64,000 nucleotides of DNA, from the NCBI GenBank assembly GCA_964570935.1, contig CAZMZP010000077.1, forward strand, positions 13,485 to 77,484, written 5' to 3'. Position 1 is the stretch's first letter; each line of letters opens with the position of its first letter. Both the position numbers and the translations under genes were made by a program. This DNA is from JAFGJU01 sp964570935 (GTDB taxonomy: Bacteria > Eisenbacteria > RBG-16-71-46 > JAFGJU01). The notes beneath the pieces are model-generated. The model was not told the origin of the DNA. It was given only the letters and a program-made list of their open reading frames with translations, and did no database searches. Shown here piece by piece: positions 52,561-60,136 of this stretch.

Positions 52561-54012
52561 GTGGGCACCAGACGGGTCCCGTTTGTCGAGTTTCTGTTCG
52601 AGGAAGACGTCGCCAGGATTCTCGGAGAGGCCAAATTCCTGCTCTCCGGCATCGGCGTGTTCGTGGAGAACGCCGACGCGCTGAAGCTCCTCGAGGAGGC
52701 CGGGGTCAGACTCGACCGGGGACTCAAGCGAGTCTACATCCCCGAGGAGCTCGTAGAAAGCTGTCTGGCGAGCTGTCCCAGAAGGATCCCGGTGTTCGAC
52801 AGGGAGGGCGCTTCGTCAATCGAGCTCACGGAGAACAACACCTACTTCGTGCCCGGTTCCGCGGCGCTTAAGATCTACGACCCGGAGGCGCGGACCGGCA
52901 GAACGCCAGTCATGGACGACCTCGCGAAGCTCGGCCGGCTGGTGGACTACCTGCCCAACATCACGTTCCAGAGCACCGCAATCGTGCCCGGAGACGTCCC
53001 CGAAGCGATGGGAGACAGAATCCGTCTGTACGTGGCGCTTTCGAACTGCAGGAAGCCGGTCGTCACCGGAACGTTCGTGAAGGAGAGCTTCGCCATAATG
53101 AAGGACATGCTCGTGGCCGTGAGAGGCAGCGAGCAAGAACTCCGGGAAAAGCCGCTCGCCATATTCGACTGCTGTCCGTCGCCGCCCCTCAAGTGGAGCG
53201 ACCTGACGTGTCAGAGTCTGATCGACTGCGCGAGGTCGGGCATACCGGCCGAGCTCGTGTCCATGCCGCTTTCCGGCGCGACTTCGCCCGTCACCATCGC
53301 GGGTTCCCTCGTCCAGCACACGGCCGAGAACCTGAGCGGGATTGTGATTCACCAGCTCGCCTCGCCCGGTGCCCCGATAATCTACGGCGGCTCGCCGGCT
53401 TTCTTCGACATGAGAAAGGGCACGACTCCGATGGGCGCCATCGAGACGATGATGATAGACTGCGCCTACTCACAGATCGGGAAGTCGCTCGGGCTGCCCA
53501 CGCACGCTTACATGGGGCTCAGCGACTCCAGGGCCGTGGACTACCAGGGCGGTCTTGAGAGCGCCCTGGGAGCGTTACTCGCGGCCCTGGCCGGAGTGAA
53601 CGTCGTGTCCGGTGTCGGCATGATGGAGTTCGAGAACTGCCAGAGCATGGAAAAGCTCTACCTCGACAACGACATCTGCGGAATGGCCCACAGGCTCCGG
53701 GACAGCGTGTACGTGAACGAAGAGACGCTGGCCCGGGACGTGTTCCGCGAGGCCACGCTGGACTCGAGCTTCCTCAACACGAAGCACACGCTCAAGTGGT
53801 TCAAGAGAGAAGGCTACTTCCCCAGTGCCGGCATCGACCGTTCGTCCGAGGCAAACGCTCCGGCCGTCTCGGCCCTAGAAAGGGCCACGGCGGAGGTGCA
53901 GAGAATCCTCGAGGCCCATGTGCCTGCGGCTTTGTCCGAGGACGCCAGGGCGAAGCTGGACAAGATTGTGGACGGGGACCTCGCGGCTTTCGGCAAGAAG
54001 AGATGGTGGTAG
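52561..54012 (+). CDS. MttB-family corrinoid-dependent methyltransferase (non-pyrrolysine type)
   Basis: The 483-residue protein has MttB-family features: FLLSGIGVFVENADALKLLEEAGVRLD at the N-terminus, TYFVPGSAALKIYDPE, VSMPLSGATSPVTIAGSLVQHTAEN and SPGAPIIYGGSPAFFDMRKG in the barrel, and a C-terminal ERATAEVQRILEAHVP. There is no in-frame TAG, so it is the non-pyrrolysine (MtgB/MtpB-like) branch that demethylates betaines or related N-methyl compounds onto a corrinoid protein. The substrate is unknown, and no corrinoid protein or methyltetrahydrofolate transferase is adjacent. GTG 52561 follows AGGAGGTAAGCT. It is downstream of the activation-domain gene and just before the thioredoxin/barrel fusion. 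Confidence 0.85.
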   Translation: MGTRRVPFVEFLFEEDVARILGEAKFLLSGIGVFVENADALKLLEEAGVRLDRGLKRVYIPEELVESCLASCPRRIPVFDREGASSIELTENNTYFVPGSAALKIYDPEARTGRTPVMDDLAKLGRLVDYLPNITFQSTAIVPGDVPEAMGDRIRLYVALSNCRKPVVTGTFVKESFAIMKDMLVAVRGSEQELREKPLAIFDCCPSPPLKWSDLTCQSLIDCARSGIPAELVSMPLSGATSPVTIAGSLVQHTAENLSGIVIHQLASPGAPIIYGGSPAFFDMRKGTTPMGAIETMMIDCAYSQIGKSLGLPTHAYMGLSDSRAVDYQGGLESALGALLAALAGVNVVSGVGMMEFENCQSMEKLYLDNDICGMAHRLRDSVYVNEETLARDVFREATLDSSFLNTKHTLKWFKREGYFPSAGIDRSSEANAPAVSALERATAEVQRILEAHVPAALSEDARAKLDKIVDGDLAAFGKKRWW

Positions 54013-54014
54013 GG

Positions 54015-56111
54015 ATGAAGACGTCGAGGAAGTCTGTCGTTCTGCCGCTCACGCTGTCTTGCCTTCTGCTGGCTGCTGTTCAATGCCTGATGTACCCGAC
54101 CACCGCTTTTCCGGCTCAACTGAACCCGGGCCGGCCCGCACCGGAGTTCATCCTGCCCGGCATGGACGGAAAGGGCCTCTTTGCGTCACAACTGCTCCTG
54201 GAAGAGCTGCCGCATACTCTGCTGATCTTCTGGAACACCGACTGCGAGGAATGCCTGAAAGCGGTCGAAGCGTGCGACGCTCTGGCGGACAGTCTTGGAA
54301 CGCTGGGTGTGGGACTCGTCGGTATAAATCACGAGGCCGGAGGCGTCGGCCCTGCGCTGGATTTTCTGCGCGACCGAGGGATACGATTCCTACAGCTTTC
54401 CGACGTCGACAGGCGCGTGACTACCGAGTACGGCGCTGAGCAATTCAGCTTCAGTGTCTTTCTTATAGACTCAGCCGGAATCGTGCAGGATTTCTTTTAC
54501 GACACGCCGCCGGACGCGCAGAAGTTGCTGTTCAACATGCTCGCACCTGTGCTGGAAAGCCCAGTCGCGAGGCCGGAGCAGGCGGAGGCCACAGGCGGCG
54601 TGGCCTCCAGGTCGGTGGGAAAGGGCCTTGCCGGAGTCCGCCGCGCAGCCATCAGGACAGAACGAATACGGTCGGGAATACGCGTGACGGGTGACCTCCG
54701 GGTCAGGGCCCTGGACCTTCAGGTGCTTGAGGATGACTGGGGCCCTTCGGAGCCCACCGGGCCCTACGGAGAGGCCCTGGAGCAAGGCAAGTCGCTCACC
54801 TACCGGCTCCAGTGCCAGGTCACCGCGGAGGTCGCGAGCTGGCTCGCGGCCGGGGCTCTGCTCAGGCTCAGCAACGAGAGCGAAGAAGTCCTGGAGCTGG
54901 GCCCGCAGTACTTCTCGAACGAGATGGGAAGCGTGTTCGCTAGGTACTTGGGAGGGAGTTTCTCGGCGCGACTCGGGTACTTCGATGCGCACTTCAGTCC
55001 GCTCAGTCTCATGAGGTGGGACATTGAGGACAACCCCAGGACCGGCGGAAGGACGTCGAGCTGCGCGTGCGCCGGGTCGGCCGGCGCGTATCTTCTCCAG
55101 AGCCTCGAGGAGCTGGGTCCGGACCTGACCTTTGAGGGCTTGGACCTGTCGTGGGGCTTTCAGAGTCTTGCCACGGTTAGGGCGTTCTATGCCGTTCCCA
55201 GGACGGCGCACGGGGTGTCCTATGCCGCTCTCGAGCCCGGAAGCGAGACGCTTCTTGACTTTCGTTACCGCCGTGATCTCTACGGAATCAGAGCCGACTT
55301 CAGCCCATGGTACGCGGCCGGGACGCCGAGGCCCGGCGTGTCGTTTCACTCGATAGTAGCAAGAGACGATGAAGAGTCGGCCAGCCTGCCTCTCGCGGGA
55401 TATGAGTGGCTCGTGTCCGCCACGAACGGCCAGGTCTACGGCGGCAGAATCACTCTTCCGGTCGGACATACGTTTTCCGTGGAGGCCGAATTCGACCGCA
55501 CGAGAACAGACGACGACGTGAGGCAGGCATCTGACGACATAAGGTACGGCAAAGGGTTCCTGGGCACCGTCGAGGCCGACCCGGCGGCCTGGCTGAGCGC
55601 GTCTGCCGCTTGTCTCTACACTTCAGACGACTTCGTGTCGGCTTACAGCGCCCTCTCCTACGTGCCGAACAGAAGGGGCGCCAGACTGAGTCTGAATTTC
55701 CACCTGGACCGGCTGGGCGTCGACTTGTTCGCCAAGTACCTCGAGCCGGTTGAGCCGGACTCGCTGGAGTCGACAGTCATATCCACACTGGTGCTCGAGA
55801 ACGAGCTTGCAGTCGGCGTTTGGGGCGCTGTGCCGCTCGTCTCCGGAATCGAGGCCGGGGCGGGCTGGGTCATGGAAAGAGGCACTTACGACGCCTACAG
55901 GGCCGGTGGCGTGTACGTGCCGGAAGAGTTGGGCTTCGGACGGGGACTCACACGCGGTAAGCACATCTTCACTGCGCAGGTGGAGCGCATCCTGGACAGG
56001 AAGAGCCACGTCGACCTTCTGTACCAATACACGAAATACTCGGACGAGACAGACTCCAGAAACGACTTTTCCTCTCACAGGACCAGCCTGCAGGTCACGG
56101 CGGCCTTCTAG
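54015..56111 (+). CDS. Thioredoxin-like domain fused to an outer-membrane beta-barrel
   Basis: A signal peptide and PAPEFILPGMDGKGL open a TlpA/AhpC-type thioredoxin domain with WNTDCEEC (Cys77, Cys80) and INHEAGGVGPALDFL (about residues 35-180). From ~220 to 698 the sequence alternates polar and hydrophobic residues in many strands (RLQCQVTAEVASWLAAGALLR, SFSVEAEF, ARLSLNFHLDRLGVDLFAKYL) and ends in ...SLQVTAAF, with a terminal Phe as in outer-membrane proteins. The predicted architecture is a periplasmic redox domain attached to a barrel. Ligand or reaction unknown; redox delivery to surface proteins is possible. ATG 54015 lies 3 nt after the MttB-family stop. Confidence 0.7.
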   Translation: MKTSRKSVVLPLTLSCLLLAAVQCLMYPTTAFPAQLNPGRPAPEFILPGMDGKGLFASQLLLEELPHTLLIFWNTDCEECLKAVEACDALADSLGTLGVGLVGINHEAGGVGPALDFLRDRGIRFLQLSDVDRRVTTEYGAEQFSFSVFLIDSAGIVQDFFYDTPPDAQKLLFNMLAPVLESPVARPEQAEATGGVASRSVGKGLAGVRRAAIRTERIRSGIRVTGDLRVRALDLQVLEDDWGPSEPTGPYGEALEQGKSLTYRLQCQVTAEVASWLAAGALLRLSNESEEVLELGPQYFSNEMGSVFARYLGGSFSARLGYFDAHFSPLSLMRWDIEDNPRTGGRTSSCACAGSAGAYLLQSLEELGPDLTFEGLDLSWGFQSLATVRAFYAVPRTAHGVSYAALEPGSETLLDFRYRRDLYGIRADFSPWYAAGTPRPGVSFHSIVARDDEESASLPLAGYEWLVSATNGQVYGGRITLPVGHTFSVEAEFDRTRTDDDVRQASDDIRYGKGFLGTVEADPAAWLSASAACLYTSDDFVSAYSALSYVPNRRGARLSLNFHLDRLGVDLFAKYLEPVEPDSLESTVISTLVLENELAVGVWGAVPLVSGIEAGAGWVMERGTYDAYRAGGVYVPEELGFGRGLTRGKHIFTAQVERILDRKSHVDLLYQYTKYSDETDSRNDFSSHRTSLQVTAAF

Positions 56112-56170
56112 CCCGCCCACACCAGCGCTCGCCAGAGCGGCAAGAGCACAGGGGCCTTAACCCCAGAATA

Positions 56171-56215
56171 GGACATTTTAACTTTGCTAAGAACCGGACA
56201 TTCTAAGATTGCTAA
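56171..56215. repeat. AT-rich 20-bp direct repeat pair
   Basis: GGACATTTTAACTTTGCTAA and GGACATTCTAAGATTGCTAA (17 of 20 identical) lie at a 25-bp period in otherwise GC-rich sequence. They recall multi-copy terminal repeats of insertion sequences, but no transposase is present. Confidence 0.5.
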
Positions 56216-56235
56216 CACAGTCCGGCCCGAAACCC

Positions 56236-56264
56236 TTGTGCTGCTCTGACACCTGTGGTACAAT
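56236..56264 (+). promoter_or_regulatory. Extended -10 promoter for the first beta-helix gene
   Basis: TTGTGC and TACAAT are 17 nt apart, with TGG directly before the -10 (extended -10). The predicted start is ~56271. Confidence 0.55.
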
Positions 56265-56284
56265 TCGTGCCCAGAGTGCAAATG

Positions 56285-56312
56285 AACGCCCGCACGAGGG
56301 GCGTTGCTTTTT
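56285..56312 (+). promoter_or_regulatory. Attenuator-like hairpin with T-tract in a leader
   Basis: AACGCCC/GGGCGTT with a 7-nt loop is followed by GCTTTTTT, about 15-40 nt after the predicted transcript start. A second hairpin (CCGGTCC-TATT-GGACCGG) lies just before the ribosome-binding site. The arrangement parallels the leader at 28063-28090. Confidence 0.45.
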
Positions 56313-56357
56313 TGTGGGGTTCGCCGGTCCTATTGGACCGGGCGCGAGGAGGAATAC

Positions 56358-56948
56358 TTGACTGGCACTACTGTCCGGCATAGAGTGTTCCTTGCTGCGC
56401 TCATGCTGCTTCCGTTCGCGCTCCTTTCGCTTGCTTTCCTGCCGCAGGCCGCCTGCGGAGTCACGCTCGAGTTCGCCTACGTCACGGCGGGTCCTCAGAA
56501 CGGGTACGACAAGTACGTTGAGCTCTCACCGTCCGTGACGTACACGGGAGGGCTGACCATTCCGGCGGGTGACACGGCCTGCGTAAGGGGCAACGGTGCC
56601 TTGATAGACCTCCAGGGTTCGATAATCGACATCCAAGGCAAGACTGTCAGGCTGGACATCGACCACTGCGTGCTCATCAACGGCGGCAGTCCCGAGTATG
56701 GGGCCGGCCAGGCCGCGCTCAACTTTGTGGGTTCATACGGCAGCGTTACGAACAACACGATACACGGGAACACCGTAGGAGTGCGCATCTACCTCTCCGG
56801 CATGAACGGAATCACCATAAAGAACAACATCGTCATGAACAACGCCTACGCCGGGGTCCTCTGTCAGCTCGGGAGCGAGCCCAACGCCATCTTCAACGAC
56901 GCTTGGGGCAACTCGGGCTACGGCGATTACGCCATGGACTGTGGGTGA
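56358..56948 (+). CDS. Beta-helix surface protein, interrupted by in-frame TGA
   Basis: A signal peptide (LLPFALLSLAFLPQAACG) precedes a right-handed beta-helix with repeats of the type CVLINGGSPEYGAGQAALNFV, NNTIHGNTVGVRIY and IKNNIVMNNAYAGVLC. It is clearly paralogous to the two genes downstream. A TTG start at 56358 follows GAGGAGG by 5-6 nt and gives a good signal peptide. The TGA at 56946-56948 falls exactly where both paralogues have a Cys (paralogue context YYC-V/S-NGG). The reading frame continues without disruption for 74 further codons (next entry). A recent nonsense mutation is most likely; selenocysteine cannot be excluded from sequence alone. Confidence 0.6.
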   Translation: MTGTTVRHRVFLAALMLLPFALLSLAFLPQAACGVTLEFAYVTAGPQNGYDKYVELSPSVTYTGGLTIPAGDTACVRGNGALIDLQGSIIDIQGKTVRLDIDHCVLINGGSPEYGAGQAALNFVGSYGSVTNNTIHGNTVGVRIYLSGMNGITIKNNIVMNNAYAGVLCQLGSEPNAIFNDAWGNSGYGDYAMDCG

Positions 56949-57170
56949 AGCGGCGGCGGGATCAAGGTTTGGTCCCCATTCCCAGGAACAGGCAACATCT
57001 CCGCTGACCCTCTCTTCGTGCATGTAACTGCCCTGGATTTTCACCTGCACCCCGCCAGTCCGTGCATTGGCGCAGGCGACCCCGCAGGCAGCAACATCGG
57101 CGCACTGGGCAGTCCGACTCCGGTGGAGTCGATAAGCTGGGGTGGGGTCAAGGCGATGTTTGTGCGATAG
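56949..57170 (+). pseudogene. In-frame continuation of the interrupted beta-helix gene
   Basis: Codons after the TGA encode SGGGIKVWSPFPGTGNISA, then LDFHLHPASPCIGAGDPAG and SPTPVESISWGGVKAMFVR before TAG. This aligns with the ends of both downstream paralogues, including the PVExxxWxxVK tail. The region is still under, or only recently out of, coding constraint. Confidence 0.75.
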
Positions 57171-57460
57171 CCCCGCAATCCGCCCAAATTCGCTTCCGTC
57201 AAGCCTCCTGCGCTTTCGTTTTCCGCCCCATGCATCATGCGGGGTGAGCCTTGGCAGCGTGCCAGCCCGGCCGCGACCGCGCGGGTGCTGACACGGCCCA
57301 ACCAATTGGAACAGAACCACCTGGACGGACGTGCAGTATCCCACAACGTGCGGTACGGTTCACGCTTACACTGATTCTGGGCCCGCCGCCAGTCGAGCAC
57401 ATCATCATGGCTATGGCAAATGTGGCTAGGCTAAGGGTTCTCACAAAGGAGCGGCACCTC
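57171..57460 (+). other. Spacer before the second beta-helix gene
   Basis: About 290 bp without a recognised gene. The last ~20 nt (CACAAAGGAGCGGC) match the leader of the third paralogue, marking the start region of a recent duplication. No promoter, terminator or RNA motif was clear. Confidence 0.4.
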
Positions 57461-59038
57461 ATGGTCACCTATGCTCGACACCCATTGTTCCTCGCTGTTC
57501 CGGTGCTGTTGTTTGCCTCGCTCCTGCCCCAGGCGGCCGCCGGCGTCACTCTCGAGTCCGCCTATTCGGGCGCCTCGTCCCAGAACGGGTACGATAAGTA
57601 CGTAGTTCTGTCTGCCGGGGCCACGTACACCGGGGGCCTTACAATCCCGGCCGGCGACACAGCCTGCATAAAGGGTAGCGGCGCCACGCTCGACCTCCAG
57701 GGCGGCATGATACACGTGGGCGGCAACACCACGTTTCTTGCTATCGACCACTGCGTGCTCGTGAACGGCGGCAACCCTCTCTACGGACCCGGCCAGGCCG
57801 CTCTTAACTTCGTCGCGTCCCGCGGCGCTGTCGTCAACAACACAATCCATGACAACACCGTGGGCGTGCGCGTGTACCTTGCCTCGCCCGGCGCCGTCGT
57901 CGTCAAGAACAACATCCTCTCGCAAAACACGTATGCCGGAGTCATCTGCGAGCTGGGCAGCGAAGCGAACGTCACATACAACGACGGTTGGAACAACACC
58001 ATGTACGGCAACTACGCCGTGGACTACTACTGCGTGAACGGAGGCATTCAGCCGTGGACTCCTTCTCCGGGGACCGGCAACATCAAGGCGGACCCTCTGT
58101 ACGTGGACGCGGCCGCGCTGGACTTCCACCTGGGCACCGGCAGCCCTTGCTTGGGCGCGGGTGACCCTGCCGGTACGGACATGGGTGCGCTCGGGAACGG
58201 GGGCGGAGGAGGAGGGGGCGGCGAGGTCTTCTTCAAGACCTACTATCCCACCGCGATGACGATGCTCATAGGCGCTGTGGGAGCCGGCAGCCATCTCAGC
58301 CTCGGCGCCGACGACGGCGCCTATCTTAGGGTAAACGCGATCAAGTCCGGCAAGAAGTACTACACCGATTGGTACGGCCGGACGACCATCGACGAAGCGC
58401 CGTTAGAGCTGACCATCACGTACAACGGCAATTACTCCGCGAGCCGCACGCAGACGATCTACCTCTACAATTTCGTGACCAACTCGTGGTCGCCGGCGAA
58501 CATGTCGACCGTCGGCACGACGGACGTCACCAAGACCTATACAACCACGTCGCCCGCGGGCTTCGTTTCTGCGGCGGGCGAGATCAGGGTAAGGGTGGCC
58601 GCGAGCGCCAACAGCAAGGTGTACTCGTGCTACGCGGACTATCTTGCTGTCACCGTCAAGTACACCACGTCGCCTATGCTGGCGTTTGAGCGCGAGCAGG
58701 AGGAGCAGACGTTCGACTTGTCCTCCGGCAGCCAGGAAGGCCTGACTTCGGCTCCGCCGGTGGCGGCGACCGGGCTCGAGGCATGGCCCAACCCGTTCAA
58801 CCCGACAGTCAGCGTCGCCTTCGAGCTGGAAAGGACGACAACAGGCTCGCTGTCCGTGTATGACGTGTCCGGCCGCAAGCTGGTCGAGCTGACTCGCGGG
58901 AAGCTGGACGCGGGACGCCACGTGGTCGTATGGAACGGCAGGGATTCCGAGGGCCGGGCGCTGAGTTCCGGCACCTACATCGCCAGGCTGGACGGCGAGG
59001 GAGTCTCGCAGTCGCTGAAGCTCGTGATGCTGAAATAG
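57461..59038 (+). CDS. Beta-helix surface protein with shared module and FlgD-like C-terminus
   Basis: The signal peptide (LFLAVPVLLFASLLPQAAAG) and beta-helix body (CVLVNGGNPLYGPGQAALNFV, NNTIHDNTVGVRVY, VICELGSEANVTYNDGW) match the neighbouring paralogues. Instead of their short tail, an eight-glycine linker leads to a ~148-residue module (about 255-402: KTYYPTAMTMLIGAVG, SGKKYYTDWYGRTTI, YSCYADYLAVTVKY). This is nearly the same module as in the secreted metallo-beta-lactamase at 4320-6098. A FlgD-like domain (WPNPFNPTVSVAFE ... LKLVMLK) ends the chain. ATG 57461 has AAGGAG upstream. Extracellular and likely cell-surface attached; a carbohydrate-binding role for the helix is possible. Confidence 0.8.
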   Translation: MVTYARHPLFLAVPVLLFASLLPQAAAGVTLESAYSGASSQNGYDKYVVLSAGATYTGGLTIPAGDTACIKGSGATLDLQGGMIHVGGNTTFLAIDHCVLVNGGNPLYGPGQAALNFVASRGAVVNNTIHDNTVGVRVYLASPGAVVVKNNILSQNTYAGVICELGSEANVTYNDGWNNTMYGNYAVDYYCVNGGIQPWTPSPGTGNIKADPLYVDAAALDFHLGTGSPCLGAGDPAGTDMGALGNGGGGGGGGEVFFKTYYPTAMTMLIGAVGAGSHLSLGADDGAYLRVNAIKSGKKYYTDWYGRTTIDEAPLELTITYNGNYSASRTQTIYLYNFVTNSWSPANMSTVGTTDVTKTYTTTSPAGFVSAAGEIRVRVAASANSKVYSCYADYLAVTVKYTTSPMLAFEREQEEQTFDLSSGSQEGLTSAPPVAATGLEAWPNPFNPTVSVAFELERTTTGSLSVYDVSGRKLVELTRGKLDAGRHVVVWNGRDSEGRALSSGTYIARLDGEGVSQSLKLVMLK

Positions 59039-59067
59039 GGTTTCTACAGCTGGATTGATACTCTGGC

Positions 59068-59092
59068 GACGTGCCCGGTAGACGGGCACGTC
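59068..59092 (+). terminator. GC-rich hairpin after the second beta-helix gene
   Basis: A perfect 10-bp stem (GACGTGCCCG/CGGGCACGTC) with a 5-nt loop lies 30 nt after the stop. It lacks a T-tract. Confidence 0.55.
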
Positions 59093-59150
59093 GTCGCGCC
59101 TGCGTCCAGTGCGGTTGGGTCAGGGGCTGTTACACAAGGAGCGGTGTCCG

Positions 59151-59945
59151 ATGGTTACCCATGCTCGAAAACGTTTGTGTCTCGCGTGTGCCGTGCTTCT
59201 GTCTGCCTGCGTACTGCCCCAGGCAGTCCTGGGCGCTACGCTGGAGTCCGCGTACACGAGCGCCGGGCCGCTCAACGGGTACGCCAAGTACGTCGAGCTG
59301 TCGAGCACTGTTACTTATACCGGCGGGCTGACCATACTGGGCGGCGAAGCGGTCTGCATAAGGGGTAATGGCGCCACCGTCGACCTCCAACACGGGATGA
59401 TTCACGTGGGAGGCGCCGGAACACAGCTCGACATCGACCACTGCGTGCTGGTGAACGGCGGCGACCCCGTCTACGGGCCGGGCCAGTCCGCCATCAACTT
59501 CGTGGCTTCCGGCGGCAGCGTAGTCAACAACACTCTGCACGCCAACACCGTGGGCGTCCGGGTCTACCAGACCGCGGCTGGCTCTGTGTCGGTCAAGAAC
59601 AACATCTTCTCGGACAACACGCAGGCCGGTCTTATCTGCGAGCTGGGCTGTGAAGCGGACGTCAGCTACAACGACGGTTGGAACAACTTCAGATACGGCA
59701 CCTATGCCATCGACTACTACTGCGTGAGCGGAGGCATCCAGTCGTGGACGCCGGCACCGGGAACCGGAAACATCGGAGCCGACCCTCTGTACGTGGACGA
59801 AGCCGCGCTCGACTTCCACCTGGACCCCGAGAGCCCGTGCGTCGCATCCGGCCACCCCTCAGGCACCAACATGGGTGCGCTGGGCGCCCCCACTCCGGTC
59901 GAGTCCATGACCTGGGGCAGGATCAAGGCTACGTTCGCCAACTAG
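59151..59945 (+). CDS. Beta-helix surface protein with PVExxxWxxIK C-terminal tail
   Basis: The 264-residue paralogue has a signal peptide (LACAVLLSACVLPQAVLG) and a beta-helix body with CVLVNGGDPVYGPGQSAINFV, NNTLHANTVGVRVYQ and ICELGCEADVSYNDGW. It ends in APTPVESMTWGRIKATFAN, the same tail as the interrupted paralogue and the small secreted protein at 29823. ATG 59151 has CAAGGAG upstream, conserved with the second paralogue's leader. The Cys at YYCVSGG aligns with the TGA of the first paralogue. Polysaccharide binding or lyase activity is possible, but no catalytic residues were identified. Confidence 0.8.
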   Translation: MVTHARKRLCLACAVLLSACVLPQAVLGATLESAYTSAGPLNGYAKYVELSSTVTYTGGLTILGGEAVCIRGNGATVDLQHGMIHVGGAGTQLDIDHCVLVNGGDPVYGPGQSAINFVASGGSVVNNTLHANTVGVRVYQTAAGSVSVKNNIFSDNTQAGLICELGCEADVSYNDGWNNFRYGTYAIDYYCVSGGIQSWTPAPGTGNIGADPLYVDEAALDFHLDPESPCVASGHPSGTNMGALGAPTPVESMTWGRIKATFAN

Positions 59946-60051
59946 CGACTGTCCCGCAACACGCTCTTTCGGTCTCAGACCCCACAGGCGTCCCGCCGGT
60001 CTGTTGCGGCTCGAAGCAGTGCCCCTGCCGCGCACCTCCCCTATTATTCTG

Positions 60052-60080
60052 TTGACACTTCTCCCAGCCTCTCATAGTCT
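60052..60080 (+). promoter_or_regulatory. Promoter of the four-gene membrane operon
   Basis: A perfect TTGACA and TAGTCT are separated by 17 nt, about 55 nt before ATG 60137. Confidence 0.55.
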
Positions 60081-60136
60081 TTTCATCGTTGTTGTTTCTC
60101 GCTCAACGGGCCCAAGTTCCGTCAGACGGAGTGCTC

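Noticed and set aside
52561..54012. Pyrrolysine-containing MttB
   Set aside because: The frame is continuous with no in-frame TAG.
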